From the NCBI GenBank assembly GCA_036985715.1, contig BTQE01000046.1:1-23401 (forward strand): 23,401 nucleotides of DNA, in the 5' to 3' direction. Numbering within the stretch: position 1 is the first letter of the stretch; every line of letters begins with the position of its first letter. Source of the stretch: SMXL01 sp036985715. Its GTDB lineage: Bacteria > Bacteroidota > Rhodothermia > Rhodothermales > UBA10348. The translations under genes were made by a program, and so were the position numbers. Below, one piece after another: positions 7,651 through 15,802 of this stretch. The notes below the pieces were generated by a model that saw nothing but the letters and a program-made list of their open reading frames with translations, was not told the DNA's origin and did not search any database.

Positions 7651-8302
7651 AGGCACCGATGAGAGGAACGAAACGAAATCCTTCAGTTTCTTCACGAACA
7701 TAGGATACTGCGCTTTCGCGGCTAATTCGAGTCATGCGCTGGGAGTCGCGGTCGCCAACAGGGATCACCAATCGACCGCCGCTTTGCCCTTCACCGGGAA
7801 TGCGAACTTGCTGCAAGAGTTTATCTGGTACCAGCGTAGCACCGGCAGTGACGATTATTCCGTCGAACGGACCCACGGCTTCCCATCCCTGAGTGCCATC
7901 TCCGCACCGACAAAGGGCTTTGTAGCCGAGATCGCGAAGCAGTTGTAGAGTTCGTTCGTAAAGCGGACGAAGTCGCTCGATCGTGAATACGCGGGCACCC
8001 ATTTCGCACAGGATCGCTGCCTGATATCCGCTGCCCGTTCCAATTTCCAGGATTCGTTCACCGGGTTGGGGAGCCAGCATCATGGTCTGGTAGGCGACGG
8101 TAAACGGCTGCGAGATGGTCTGTTTCATTCCAATCGGCAGCGCTTCGTCGTGATAGGCCCGGGCACGTAGAGCTTCATCAACAAAAAGGTGTCTCGGAAC
8201 CTGGTTCATCGCCACAAGGACACGCTCGTCCTCGATCCCTCTTTCACGGAGGAGATTCATCAGTCTTGAGCGCCGCCTTTGAAACTTCCAGTCTACGTTC
8301 AT
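7646..8302 (-). CDS. pcm: Protein-L-isoaspartate O-methyltransferase
   Basis: A 218-residue protein with the full order of PCMT motifs: VPRHLFVDEALRARAY and QTISQPFTVAYQTMML before the SAM-binding motif I (ILEIGTGSGYQAAIL), then VFTIERLRPLYERT, GDGTQGW, and PFDGIIVTAGA. It methylates isoaspartyl residues using S-adenosylmethionine, starting repair of age-damaged proteins in the cytoplasm. Length and motif order are normal for the family. It is the last gene of a minus-strand group after folP and cdaA, 36 bp downstream of cdaA, so co-transcription is likely. Confidence 0.95.
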   Translation of the reverse strand: MNVDWKFQRRRSRLMNLLRERGIEDERVLVAMNQVPRHLFVDEALRARAYHDEALPIGMKQTISQPFTVAYQTMMLAPQPGERILEIGTGSGYQAAILCEMGARVFTIERLRPLYERTLQLLRDLGYKALCRCGDGTQGWEAVGPFDGIIVTAGATLVPDKLLQQVRIPGEGQSGGRLVIPVGDRDSQRMTRISRESAVSYVREETEGFRFVPLIGAS

Positions 8303-8338
8303 CCCTGTGGTCTTCCGAAAACCATTCGTCGAATTATT

Positions 8339-9136
8339 CTAAACCGCTACTGCCGGCTCTGCCTCTTGGGGCAATTTGGGTGAAAGCGCCTCCGTGACAT
8401 ATTCTCGTAGTTGATCAATCGATACACCCGAAACCATTTCGCCATTGCTCGCCACAGATATTCGGCCCGTTTCTTCAGATACGACAATGACAAAGGCGTC
8501 GGACAACTCAGTAATTCCCACAGCCGCCCGGTGGCGAAGCCCCAAATGGAATCTGGGTTTCATATTGGACGATACGGGGAGAACGCATCGTGCCGCAGCG
8601 ATCCGTGCGTCCCGGATGATAATGGCGCCGTCGTGCAGCGGGTTTTGGGAAAAGAAAATGGAAACGAGCAGGTCGCGACTGACCTGCGCCTGCAGTGCCG
8701 TACCCGTCTCAATATAGCTTCGAAGTCCGGTCGATCGTTCGAATACAATGAGAGCTCCTATGCTTTTTTCGCTCATTTCCTGAACAGCAAGGACAATATC
8801 AGAGATGCGCTCCATCTGTGCCGGCGATTGCATGAACCGTCTGACAAGCGGATTCTGTCCGAGAAGCAATAGCAGGCGTCTGATTTCCGGTTGAAAAAGA
8901 ATGATGACGGCCAGGACGAAGACCTCACTGATCGAGCCGAAGAGTGCCCTGAAAATGGTCATGTCCGCCGCGGTAACAAATATCTGGATGAGATACAGCG
9001 CCAGAATTCCCACGAAGATTTGAACCGCGATCGTTCCGCGCATCCATACATAGAGCTTGTAGAGCACGTAGGCGACTATAATGATCTCAAGCAGATCAAC
9101 CGCCCGAATTGGTATGACCCAGGGGAATAACGTCAA
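8339..9136 (-). CDS. cdaA: Diadenylate cyclase, CdaA type
   Basis: A 265-residue membrane protein that makes cyclic di-AMP from two ATP. Three hydrophobic segments fill about residues 10-85 (LLEIIIVAYVLYKLYVW, VQIFVGILALYLIQIF, EVFVLAVIILFQPE), then comes a DAC domain with NPLHDGAIII (DGA at 169-171) and LRHRAAVGITE (RHR at 201-203), both needed for catalysis in the DisA/CdaA family. The start is TTG at 9136; no in-frame ATG or GTG gives a better N-terminus. The order folP then cdaA on one strand is common in Bacteroidota relatives. No CdaR-type regulator gene is next to it, unlike in Firmicutes. Confidence 0.93.
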   Translation of the reverse strand: MTLFPWVIPIRAVDLLEIIIVAYVLYKLYVWMRGTIAVQIFVGILALYLIQIFVTAADMTIFRALFGSISEVFVLAVIILFQPEIRRLLLLLGQNPLVRRFMQSPAQMERISDIVLAVQEMSEKSIGALIVFERSTGLRSYIETGTALQAQVSRDLLVSIFFSQNPLHDGAIIIRDARIAAARCVLPVSSNMKPRFHLGLRHRAAVGITELSDAFVIVVSEETGRISVASNGEMVSGVSIDQLREYVTEALSPKLPQEAEPAVAV

Positions 9137-9175
9137 ATTCGAAGCATGGTTAAAATGTCGATCATGTCCGCCCGC

Positions 9176-9204
9176 ATCCTACCTAAGAAACCCGAAAGTA
9201 GCAA
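9176..9204 (-). promoter_or_regulatory. Candidate promoter for cdaA
   Basis: Read on the minus strand, TTGCTA and TAGGAT are separated by exactly 17 bp in the 127-bp gap between folP and cdaA, about 40 bp upstream of the TTG start. Each box matches the sigma-70 consensus at 4 of 6 positions. It may give cdaA its own promoter, but read-through from folP is also possible. Confidence 0.3.
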
Positions 9205-9263
9205 GAATACCCATCCGATAGACCGCCGGATATCCCGGAGTTCACGGACCTATTCGTACCCAT

Positions 9264-10166
9264 TCAGGCATTCAGTGTTGCGGTCATCGCCCGAAGCATG
9301 TCGATTGTAGGGCCGACATCATGGGTACGTATGATCGACGCGCCCCGAAGAAAAGCTACGGCCGTGACACCAAGCGATCCAAAAAGCCGATTCTTGATTG
9401 AAGCCGGTTCATTTGAGCCCCCAAGAACGGCTCCAATGGAACTTTTGCGTGATACGCCGACCATTACCGGGAATCCCAAATCGGTCAATTCGTTAAGGGT
9501 AGACATCAGACGGAGGTTGTCATCCACGGATTTGCCAAAACCGAACCCCGGGTCGATGATCAGCTGTTCCGCGCCTCGGGCCTCGGCGACAGAGATTGAC
9601 TCCTCAAGGCTGCGTCGAACCTCAGCAACGACATCTCCGTAGTCACCGCCGTGCGGCATCAAACCGGGTTCACCCAGGGAGTGCATGAGGATGATTGGAA
9701 TCTTCTCAGCAGCGGCCAAATCGGCAAGTCTCGGATCGGATCGAAGTCCCGTGATGTCATTAATCATATGGGCCCCGGCAGCAATGGCTTTCGCGGCAAC
9801 GTCTTTCGAGAAGGTGTCAACCGAAATCCACACGTCTGGATGCTGAGCCGATACCGCGCTGATCACCGGTACCACGCGCATGGCCTCTTCTTCCGAAGAC
9901 ACGACGGCCGCCCCTTCACCATAGGTTTTTCCTTTGGGTCTGGAAGAGGCTCCTCCAACGTCTATAATTGCGGCGCCTTCCAAGATCATCTCTCTAGCCC
10001 TTTCAACTGCTCTGTCGACCGTGAGGAAATCACCACCGTCAGAGAATGAATCAGGCGTTACGTTCAAGACCCCCATGATATGCGGCGGAACTGTCCTGTC
10101 AGACGAACAGCTAAGCTCCAGGCCTCGGGCGCTCAGGACGACGTTCGATATGTTAGGCTCGGTCAC
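9264..10166 (-). CDS. folP: Dihydropteroate synthase
   Basis: A 300-residue TIM-barrel enzyme that joins 4-aminobenzoate to the pterin diphosphate in folate synthesis, the target of sulfonamides. Motifs visible: IMGVLNVTPDSFSDGG, DVGGASSRP, VSVDTF-like ISVDTFSKDVA, MINDITG, IDPGFGFGKSVDDN, GVSRKSSIG and a final IIRTHDV. In the second loop the usual GGES-T-RPG reads GGAS-S-RPK, a change next to the pABA/sulfonamide site; the arginine is kept. The C-terminus has the normal RTHDV ending. It lies upstream of cdaA and 28 bp downstream of the lipoprotein gene. Confidence 0.95.
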   Translation of the reverse strand: MTEPNISNVVLSARGLELSCSSDRTVPPHIMGVLNVTPDSFSDGGDFLTVDRAVERAREMILEGAAIIDVGGASSRPKGKTYGEGAAVVSSEEEAMRVVPVISAVSAQHPDVWISVDTFSKDVAAKAIAAGAHMINDITGLRSDPRLADLAAAEKIPIILMHSLGEPGLMPHGGDYGDVVAEVRRSLEESISVAEARGAEQLIIDPGFGFGKSVDDNLRLMSTLNELTDLGFPVMVGVSRKSSIGAVLGGSNEPASIKNRLFGSLGVTAVAFLRGASIIRTHDVGPTIDMLRAMTATLNA

Positions 10167-10194
10167 GGAAGACTTCCTGCAAGCAACCTGGTAC

Positions 10195-10620
10195 CTAATT
10201 CAGAATGACGGCGACATTCACACTCACGTTCCCAACAGCTGAAGATGTCTGCGTTCCTTTCTCTTTCCCGTCGACAATAATTTTGGCCGTCAGCGTATTG
10301 TTTCCGGTCAAAGTTGAGCAAGATGCCGCAATTGCGACCGCTGTAAATGGAATTGGCGCATTGAAGTCCGTTTCGAATGACCAAGGAAGCGTAATAGATT
10401 CGCCGCTAGTTCCCCCTCCGTTTATTGTATACCCAACGGCAAGAATGCCGCTGCATGATCCAGTGACCTCATATCGGACTCGAAACTCAGTCCGAAATCC
10501 ATTATTTCCGTTGTTGTCATTGTTATTGTTAGAGTCGCATCCGGAAAGCGCTAAAAAAAATAGAATTGCCAGCGTCCACTTTGGGCAGGAGCTGATTAAC
10601 GGGCGGGGGAAATATTTCAT
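10195..10620 (-). CDS. Small lipoprotein, MmpS-like Ig-fold domain (tentative)
   Basis: A 141-residue protein with a lipoprotein signal: positive N-terminus, hydrophobic TLAILFFLALSG, and lipobox cysteine 28 (LSGC). An asparagine-rich spacer follows the cysteine, then one compact beta-rich domain: FRVRYEVTGSCSG, ITLPWSFETDF, TAKIIVDGKEKGTQT. The VxYEVTG...LPW...I.VDGK pattern resembles the MmpS family and similar small secreted domains, but I cannot confirm membership. Two conserved-looking cysteines (SCSG and ASCS) could pair. It is probably anchored in the outer or cytoplasmic membrane. The gene is directly upstream of folP, though a metabolic link is not apparent. Confidence 0.75.
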   Translation of the reverse strand: MKYFPRPLISSCPKWTLAILFFLALSGCDSNNNNDNNGNNGFRTEFRVRYEVTGSCSGILAVGYTINGGGTSGESITLPWSFETDFNAPIPFTAVAIAASCSTLTGNNTLTAKIIVDGKEKGTQTSSAVGNVSVNVAVILN

Positions 10621-10888
10621 TTCTTGATTGTTTGGATACGTAGGATTAACGGTAGACAGTTCGCTGGCCGAGCCTCGGGAACGAGAGGATAGAAAAACGA
10701 TCCGACCCAGTCAATATCGAATGAGATACTCGGGAGATTAGATCGATGACACATATGCGGCACCGCTTTCTAAAGGGCGATTACCATTCATAGGATTCGC
10801 AAATTACTGGATCGTCGAGAGGGGTGACTTACATTATTGAGCCGCGAGTTAAGACGGTGTTGCCACACGCGATCGACTGGTCACGTAT
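10621..10888. other. Divergent intergenic region without a gene
   Basis: This 268-bp stretch separates the minus-strand lipoprotein gene from the plus-strand GH3-family gene and should hold a promoter for each. I see no open frame of gene quality, no tRNA shape and no convincing promoter pair. Confidence 0.5.
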
Positions 10889-12565
10889 ATGAGGAGGCGA
10901 ATACATTTCACGACAGGACCTTGGAAGGCGGTCGCAACGTTCATCGCCGAACCTGAACGTACGCAGCGTGATCTCCTTCAGAATCTGGTCTACCGCGCTC
11001 GTGATACCGAGTGGGGCCGGCGCTTGGGTTTTTCAGAAATCGCCTGTGCACATGACGTTGTTACTGCATACCAATCTGGAATTCCGCTCCACGATTACGA
11101 GGATTATCGGTCGGATATCGAACGTGTTCGAGGCGGGGAAGAAAACGTGTTTTGGCCGGACGGTTTCAAGCATTTCGCTGTGTCGAGCGGCACAGTTTCC
11201 GAAGGAACCATCATTCCCATCAGTCGAGAGATGCTTCGGATCAACCGCCGGTTTTCGTTCACGACCGCCTGGAACTATATGAAATCGACGGGCCACATGG
11301 ACATCGCACGTGGTCGTGTTCTTTCAGTACCGGGTCGCGTGGAAAAAGATAAGGTCAGACCGGATGCACTGATCGGAGAGGTTAGCGGGCTTCTCGCTTC
11401 TACGTCACCCTGGATTCTGCGAACAAGAGTGGAGGCCGTACCGAGAGCAATCCTGAATCATCCGAACTGGGACGAGAAGTTGAACGCGATCGTCGACTTG
11501 TCTATGGAGATGGACATCCGCGCTATAGTAATGGTACCGAGCTGGGCCATTGTTCTCTTTAAGAAATTAATTGCGCGATACAATTCTCTGAGCAATGCTC
11601 GAAGCAATTCTCAGCCCAGGACGAGCGTGAAGACTGTACGGGAGATCTGGCCCAACCTGCGCGTCTTCTTTTCCGGCGGAGTCGCTTTGTCATCCTATCG
11701 TGACTTGCTCATTGAGCAAATCGGGCCGTCGCGGATTCGTGTTCCGGGCATGGACACCCCGAACATCGATACCCCGAACATCGATACGCCGAACATCGAC
11801 GCCCCGAACATCGACTTTGTAGAGAGTTACGGGGCCTCCGAAGGGTTCTTCTCTTTTCAGGAGGAGCCAAACCGACAAGACATGCTCCTGCACCTTGATA
11901 ACGGCGTCTTTTATGAATTTGTCCGGATGGATGACTCCTCACTCCAACCCGCCCGGTACACCATCACCGATATCGAGGTGGGCGTTCTATACCGAATGCA
12001 CGTGACAACCTGTAGCGGGCTGTGGTCTTATGGTGTTGGGGATGTGGTCGAGTTCACGAGCAAAACTCCGCATCGAATTGTGGTAGCGGGGCGGGTGAGT
12101 GAAGTAATCGACAAATACGGTGAGGCGGTGTATGGGGACGAGGCTCGTTCGGCTCTGGAATATGCCTGTCGTGAAACCGGTGTCACCGTGCATGACTACC
12201 ATATAGCGCCGACGGACCTAGGCTCGGACAAGATGCCGGGTCATCAATGGCTGATTGAATTCGATGGCAATACGCCTGACCTGAATCACTTTTCCGAGCT
12301 GATGGATTTTCATCTTCAGTCGGTCAATCGACACTACGCAATTCGACGGGAAGCGAGTGCATTTATACGCCCCGAAATCGTGGAAGTATCAAACGGTACG
12401 TTTTACAAATGGCTGACCATGAGCAGGGCATCCGTTAGTGCCCAGTCAAAAATTCCAAGAATGTCAGGAGACCGCAGAATTGCGAACGAGGTCCTGTCAA
12501 TTTCGCGAAACAATACGTTACCCCCAGTTGAAACAGGGTCAAATTCGTCGAATGCGGGAACCTGA
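10889..12565 (+). CDS. GH3-family acyl-adenylating (amino acid conjugating) enzyme
   Basis: A 558-residue protein with the GH3 fold of the ANL adenylating superfamily. Plant GH3 proteins join amino acids to carboxylic acids such as auxin or jasmonate; bacterial substrates are mostly unknown. ATP motif 1 is AVSSGTVSEGTIIPIS (residues about 97-112), motif 2 is ESYGASEGFFSF (about 311-322) and motif 3 is WSYGVGDVVEF (about 379-389). AQSKIPRM near the end matches the family's C-terminal subdomain. Directly before motif 2, residues 289-308 are four copies of a pentapeptide D-[TA]-P-N-I from a 15-bp tandem repeat, an insertion that ordinary members lack. The N-terminus (ERTQRDLLQNLVYRARDTEWGR) aligns with the family, so ATG 10889 is sensible. 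The gene stands alone. Confidence 0.88.
   Translation: MRRRIHFTTGPWKAVATFIAEPERTQRDLLQNLVYRARDTEWGRRLGFSEIACAHDVVTAYQSGIPLHDYEDYRSDIERVRGGEENVFWPDGFKHFAVSSGTVSEGTIIPISREMLRINRRFSFTTAWNYMKSTGHMDIARGRVLSVPGRVEKDKVRPDALIGEVSGLLASTSPWILRTRVEAVPRAILNHPNWDEKLNAIVDLSMEMDIRAIVMVPSWAIVLFKKLIARYNSLSNARSNSQPRTSVKTVREIWPNLRVFFSGGVALSSYRDLLIEQIGPSRIRVPGMDTPNIDTPNIDTPNIDAPNIDFVESYGASEGFFSFQEEPNRQDMLLHLDNGVFYEFVRMDDSSLQPARYTITDIEVGVLYRMHVTTCSGLWSYGVGDVVEFTSKTPHRIVVAGRVSEVIDKYGEAVYGDEARSALEYACRETGVTVHDYHIAPTDLGSDKMPGHQWLIEFDGNTPDLNHFSELMDFHLQSVNRHYAIRREASAFIRPEIVEVSNGTFYKWLTMSRASVSAQSKIPRMSGDRRIANEVLSISRNNTLPPVETGSNSSNAGT
11753..11812 (+). repeat. Four 15-bp tandem repeats inside the GH3-family gene
   Basis: Four 15-bp units (11753-11767, 11768-11782, 11783-11797, 11798-11812) share the core CCGAACATCGA with small changes, encoding DTPNI three times and DAPNI once. 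Changes in copy number would keep the reading frame. Confidence 0.95.
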
Positions 12566-12691
12566 GGACTTCCAGTTGCGTGTTGCAGAACCGCGTAAAG
12601 AGTGCGAACCCTACTGACGTAAGGAGACGTAAAACATCGTTATAGACACTCGTGGACACCCGCCGCGAGTCACAATAAGAATTTAGAAAAA

Positions 12692-12699
12692 GAGGAAGG
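12692..12699 (+). promoter_or_regulatory. Strong ribosome binding site of the primary sigma factor gene
   Basis: GAGGAAGG ends 5 bp before the ATG at 12705. It is the clearest Shine-Dalgarno sequence in the window, where most genes have weak sites, and it fixes the start. Confidence 0.7.
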
Positions 12700-12704
12700 G
12701 GTAT

Positions 12705-13544
12705 ATGTACGTCCCACGCCAGCAGCGAATGCTGGATCAGTATTTACAGGAGATTGGGCAGATTGCTCTTTTGACCCCGCAAGAGGAGGTTGAGCTGGCC
12801 CGACAAATCAAGAAAGGCGAGCAGGAAGCACTGCATCGACTGACGCGTGCCAATCTTCGTTTTGTCGTCTCTGTGGCCAAAAAGTATCAGGGACAAGGTC
12901 TGACGCTCGCAGACCTGATCAATGAGGGGAATTACGGACTGATCAAAGCCGCCCAGCGTTTCGATGAAACGCGTGGTTTCAAATTTATCTCATACGCAGT
13001 CTGGTGGATTCGCCAGGCCATCCTGCAGGCATTGGCCGAGCAGAGTCGCGTAGTTCGTCTTCCACTGAATCGGATCGGTACGATTTCCAAAATTCGCAAA
13101 ACGAGTGCTCGTTTAGCTCAGACGCATGAACGCCAACCCAACATTGAAGAGCTGGCCAAAGAGCTGGAAGTCGATGTAGAAAAGGTTCGCGAAGCTCTAC
13201 AGCATACGGGTCGTCACCTGTCGATGGATGCGCCGTTCAACGAAGATGACGACAACAGCCTCCTGGACGTACTCCCTGATGACGAAGACACGTCACCAGA
13301 CGATACACTGATGGATGAGTCGTTGAAGATCGACATCGAGCGTGCTCTGAGCCTTCTTCATCCTAGAGAAGCTGAGATCACCAGACTCTATTTTGGTATC
13401 GGTCGCGAGCATCCACTGACGCTGGAAGAAATAGGTCAGCGGTTTGGGCTGACGCGCGAGCGCGTTCGTCAGATCAAAGAAAAGGCGCTCAGGAAGCTTC
13501 GTCAGAAGCATCGCCGCGAAGAACTTCAGATGCACATAGGTTAA
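12705..13544 (+). CDS. rpoD: Primary RNA polymerase sigma factor (RpoD/SigA type, short form)
   Basis: A 279-residue sigma-70 factor without region 1.1, as is usual for Bacteroidota and relatives. Region 1.2 starts at MLDQYLQEIGQIALLT; region 2 contains LRFVVSVAKKYQGQGL, LADLINEGNYGLIKAAQRFD and GFKFISYAVWWIRQAI (regions 2.1-2.4, core binding and -10 recognition). Region 3 follows SRVVRLP, and region 4 has LTLEEIGQRFGLTRERVRQIKEKAL, the -35-binding helix-turn-helix. An acidic DEDTSPDD linker separates regions 3 and 4. It directs most housekeeping transcription. A terminator directly follows, so the gene is probably transcribed alone. Confidence 0.95.
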   Translation: MYVPRQQRMLDQYLQEIGQIALLTPQEEVELARQIKKGEQEALHRLTRANLRFVVSVAKKYQGQGLTLADLINEGNYGLIKAAQRFDETRGFKFISYAVWWIRQAILQALAEQSRVVRLPLNRIGTISKIRKTSARLAQTHERQPNIEELAKELEVDVEKVREALQHTGRHLSMDAPFNEDDDNSLLDVLPDDEDTSPDDTLMDESLKIDIERALSLLHPREAEITRLYFGIGREHPLTLEEIGQRFGLTRERVRQIKEKALRKLRQKHRREELQMHIG

Positions 13545-13594
13545 TAGCGGCTAAGAAAGGCTGGGAGTTGACCGGCACCGTCGTAAAGTTTTTG

Positions 13595-13626
13595 AAGGCA
13601 CCTCCGTGATCCCGGGGTGCCTTTTT
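13595..13626 (+). terminator. Rho-independent terminator of rpoD
   Basis: AAGGCACC (13595-13602) pairs perfectly with GGTGCCTT (13616-13623), and TTTTT runs to 13626. It sits 50 bp after the sigma factor stop codon, the best intrinsic terminator in the window. Confidence 0.85.
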
Positions 13627-13709
13627 CTTGGTTGCAGGTCGTACATATGGCAGTGTGCTAAATCCGAATCACGTAACTTTGCCCACTCTGTGACATCCTC
13701 GGTACCCGT

Positions 13710-14066
13710 ATGGCCTGGCTAAGAAATGTAGTGATCGACCTCCTGGTAACGATAGTGATCGCCGTATTTGTACTCACCGAGGCCGACTGGGGTTACTGGA
13801 TAATTGTAATCTACACACCGCTAATTCTGCTACTGAAAATCGGCGCCGCGTTGAGCGGAATTAGCGGCGCGGTCAAAAAGGGTGTCAAGAAAAAACCAGG
13901 CGATCTGGACAAAGATGTGCCTGTTTGGTTCTATCACGCGCTGTACGGGGCAAATCTGATCATGCTGCTTTACGTGAATTGGTGGGTCATTTCTGTTGCA
14001 TGGGCGGCGATCTGGATTCTGTCCGCAGTCCAGGAAGCGCGATCACCAAAAAAAGACAGCGCTTGA
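13710..14066 (+). CDS. Small integral membrane protein, function unknown
   Basis: A 118-residue protein with about four hydrophobic segments: VVIDLLVTIVIAVFVL and YWIIVIYTPLILLLKIGAA, then a basic loop (VKKGVKKKPGDLDKD), then YHALYGANLIMLLYVNWW and ISVAWAAIWILSAV. The C-terminus is charged (RSPKKDSA). By the positive-inside rule the lysine-rich loop and tail should be cytoplasmic. I do not recognise a family. The NFACT gene begins 21 bp after its stop, so the two may share a transcript. Confidence 0.7.
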   Translation: MAWLRNVVIDLLVTIVIAVFVLTEADWGYWIIVIYTPLILLLKIGAALSGISGAVKKGVKKKPGDLDKDVPVWFYHALYGANLIMLLYVNWWVISVAWAAIWILSAVQEARSPKKDSA

Positions 14067-14087
14067 TCGTCTGTCCATTCTGTTCTG

Positions 14088-15722
14088 GTGCTCACCAATT
14101 ACTATACCCTCAGCCAGCTCGTCAACGAGTGGCAGTCGTGGATCGAAGGAGCAACGGTAGACGAGATTTACTCTCAACAACGAGGAGAACTTATCGTTGC
14201 ACTTCGTGATTCTCAGGGAGAATTAAGGGCCCTCCAAATCTCTGTTCAAGCGCCGCTCCGATATCTGAGCTGTACGACTAACGCATCTCGTGCCAGGAAA
14301 AATGTCGCGAGTGTTTTCTCAACCGCCGAGGGTCTGATCGTAAAGAACTTATCCATTGATCCGAGCGATCGATTAATTGATCTGGCGTTTGTAGACGGGT
14401 CAGGGTTACGGATAGAGCTTTTTGGACCCGCTTCGAATGTGTATCGAACCGACGGGGACGGGATAGTCGTAGAGAGATTCCGGAAGAAGGGCATTGAAAT
14501 TAGAGAATCGGTCACACATCCATCACAAACCGTTCCGTTTGCTGAAACACTGGTCGCCGCGGAGGGAAACCTTGGAAAACGGGTTCGCAAAGCGAATCCT
14601 CTCCTGGGTTCCATATTTGCAGCCGAAGTGATCCTGGATGCAGGCCTCGACGCCGAGACAAAGGCGAGTTTGTCGAGCGAACAGGTCTCAGCGTTGGAAG
14701 CGTCTAGAGACAGATTGGTGCGGATACTCGATTCGCCGTCGCCCCGGATATTCTGGAAGGGTACGAATGCGCATCTGTTCAGCCTTTTACCGTTAACTCT
14801 GGAAGGGAGTCTCAGAGAAGAATTGTTTGAAACGACCGATGAAGCTGTCCGGATCTACATCCGAAGAAAGCTGAGCCAGACCGCTTATGATCGAGAACAC
14901 GCCCCTTTGGAACGCGCGATCAGTACGCGGCTCAAGAAAGCCGTGAGGAGTCACAAGCGATTGCTCAAAGAAGTCGATCAGGAGAGCCGAGCCGAGACGT
15001 ATGAACGGTATGGACATCTTCTCATGGCTTCACAACAAGATGTTGAATCGGGACAGGATTCAGTCACACTGGATGATATCATAGCTGGAGGCGGGAAGCT
15101 TACCATCGCGCTTCGATCGGAGCTCTCGGCCGTTCAGAACGCAGAACGGTACTACGAAAGAGCGCGGGAGTCACGTCAGGCTCGCATTCACGCCAAGAAA
15201 AGGTTGTCCGAAATGGGCGAGCTGGTCAATCAGCTTCAGGAGCTTCATGCTGAACTGAACGAAGCCGAGACAGCTGCGGAGGTTACGAAATTCAAAAAAC
15301 GAAATGCCTCGGCACTGGCCGCGGTTTCGTCGCAGCGGACAGGCGTCGATACGCAGGTGCCCTACCGGCGCTACCTGCTTAGTGACGGCTACGAAGTTTG
15401 GGTGGGAAAAAATGCCAAACAGAATGACAAGCTGACAACGCAGGAGGCGCGTAAGTACGACTTGTGGCTGCATGCTCGTGGTGTTACCGGATCGCATACG
15501 GTCCTGCGCGTTCCCCGGCGACAGGAAACACCACCAGCACGCATCGTTGAGAAGGCGGCGGCTATTGCCGCCTGGCACAGTAAGGCACGAACGAGTGAAT
15601 TGGCTCCGGTAATCGTCGCCGAGAAACGCTACGTTCGCAAGCCTCGAAAAAGTCCCCTGGGGACGGTCGTCGTAGAGCGCGAAAAGGTTCTTATAGTCAA
15701 ACCTGAAATACCTGAAGGGTAA
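14088..15722 (+). CDS. rqcH: NFACT-family ribosome rescue factor (RqcH/Rqc2)
   Basis: A 544-residue NFACT protein, older name fibronectin-binding protein A family. In bacteria RqcH binds stalled 50S subunits with peptidyl-tRNA and adds alanine tails that mark the chain for breakdown. The N-terminal NFACT-N part starts NYYTLSQLVNEWQSWIEGA; Asp94-Arg95 in DPSDRLIDLAF correspond to the DR motif needed for tRNA binding in RqcH. Two helix-hairpin parts and a coiled coil (about 360-425) follow, then the NFACT-R domain (YRRYLLSDGYEVWVGKNAKQ, LWLHARGVTGSHTVLR). Start is GTG at 14088, beginning the conserved N-terminus. Length and layout are normal. The gene symbol is given by homology and not by experiment. 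Confidence 0.92.
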   Translation: MLTNYYTLSQLVNEWQSWIEGATVDEIYSQQRGELIVALRDSQGELRALQISVQAPLRYLSCTTNASRARKNVASVFSTAEGLIVKNLSIDPSDRLIDLAFVDGSGLRIELFGPASNVYRTDGDGIVVERFRKKGIEIRESVTHPSQTVPFAETLVAAEGNLGKRVRKANPLLGSIFAAEVILDAGLDAETKASLSSEQVSALEASRDRLVRILDSPSPRIFWKGTNAHLFSLLPLTLEGSLREELFETTDEAVRIYIRRKLSQTAYDREHAPLERAISTRLKKAVRSHKRLLKEVDQESRAETYERYGHLLMASQQDVESGQDSVTLDDIIAGGGKLTIALRSELSAVQNAERYYERARESRQARIHAKKRLSEMGELVNQLQELHAELNEAETAAEVTKFKKRNASALAAVSSQRTGVDTQVPYRRYLLSDGYEVWVGKNAKQNDKLTTQEARKYDLWLHARGVTGSHTVLRVPRRQETPPARIVEKAAAIAAWHSKARTSELAPVIVAEKRYVRKPRKSPLGTVVVEREKVLIVKPEIPEG

Positions 15723-15802
15723 GGAACCCCGTGGCGCCCACAGGGTAGCGGTCGCCGTAGCAGATCAATCGATCATCGATAACCATTCGGTTCAAAACGT
15801 CT

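Noticed and set aside
8411..8872. 153-codon plus-strand frame opposite cdaA
   Set aside because: Antisense to the DAC domain coding region, with no family features.
10205..10627. 140-codon plus-strand frame over the lipoprotein gene
   Set aside because: The opposite strand encodes a clean signal peptide and lipobox; this frame has no features.
11753..11812. CRISPR-like array
   Set aside because: The repeats are 15 bp, directly adjacent without spacers, and in frame within a coding gene.
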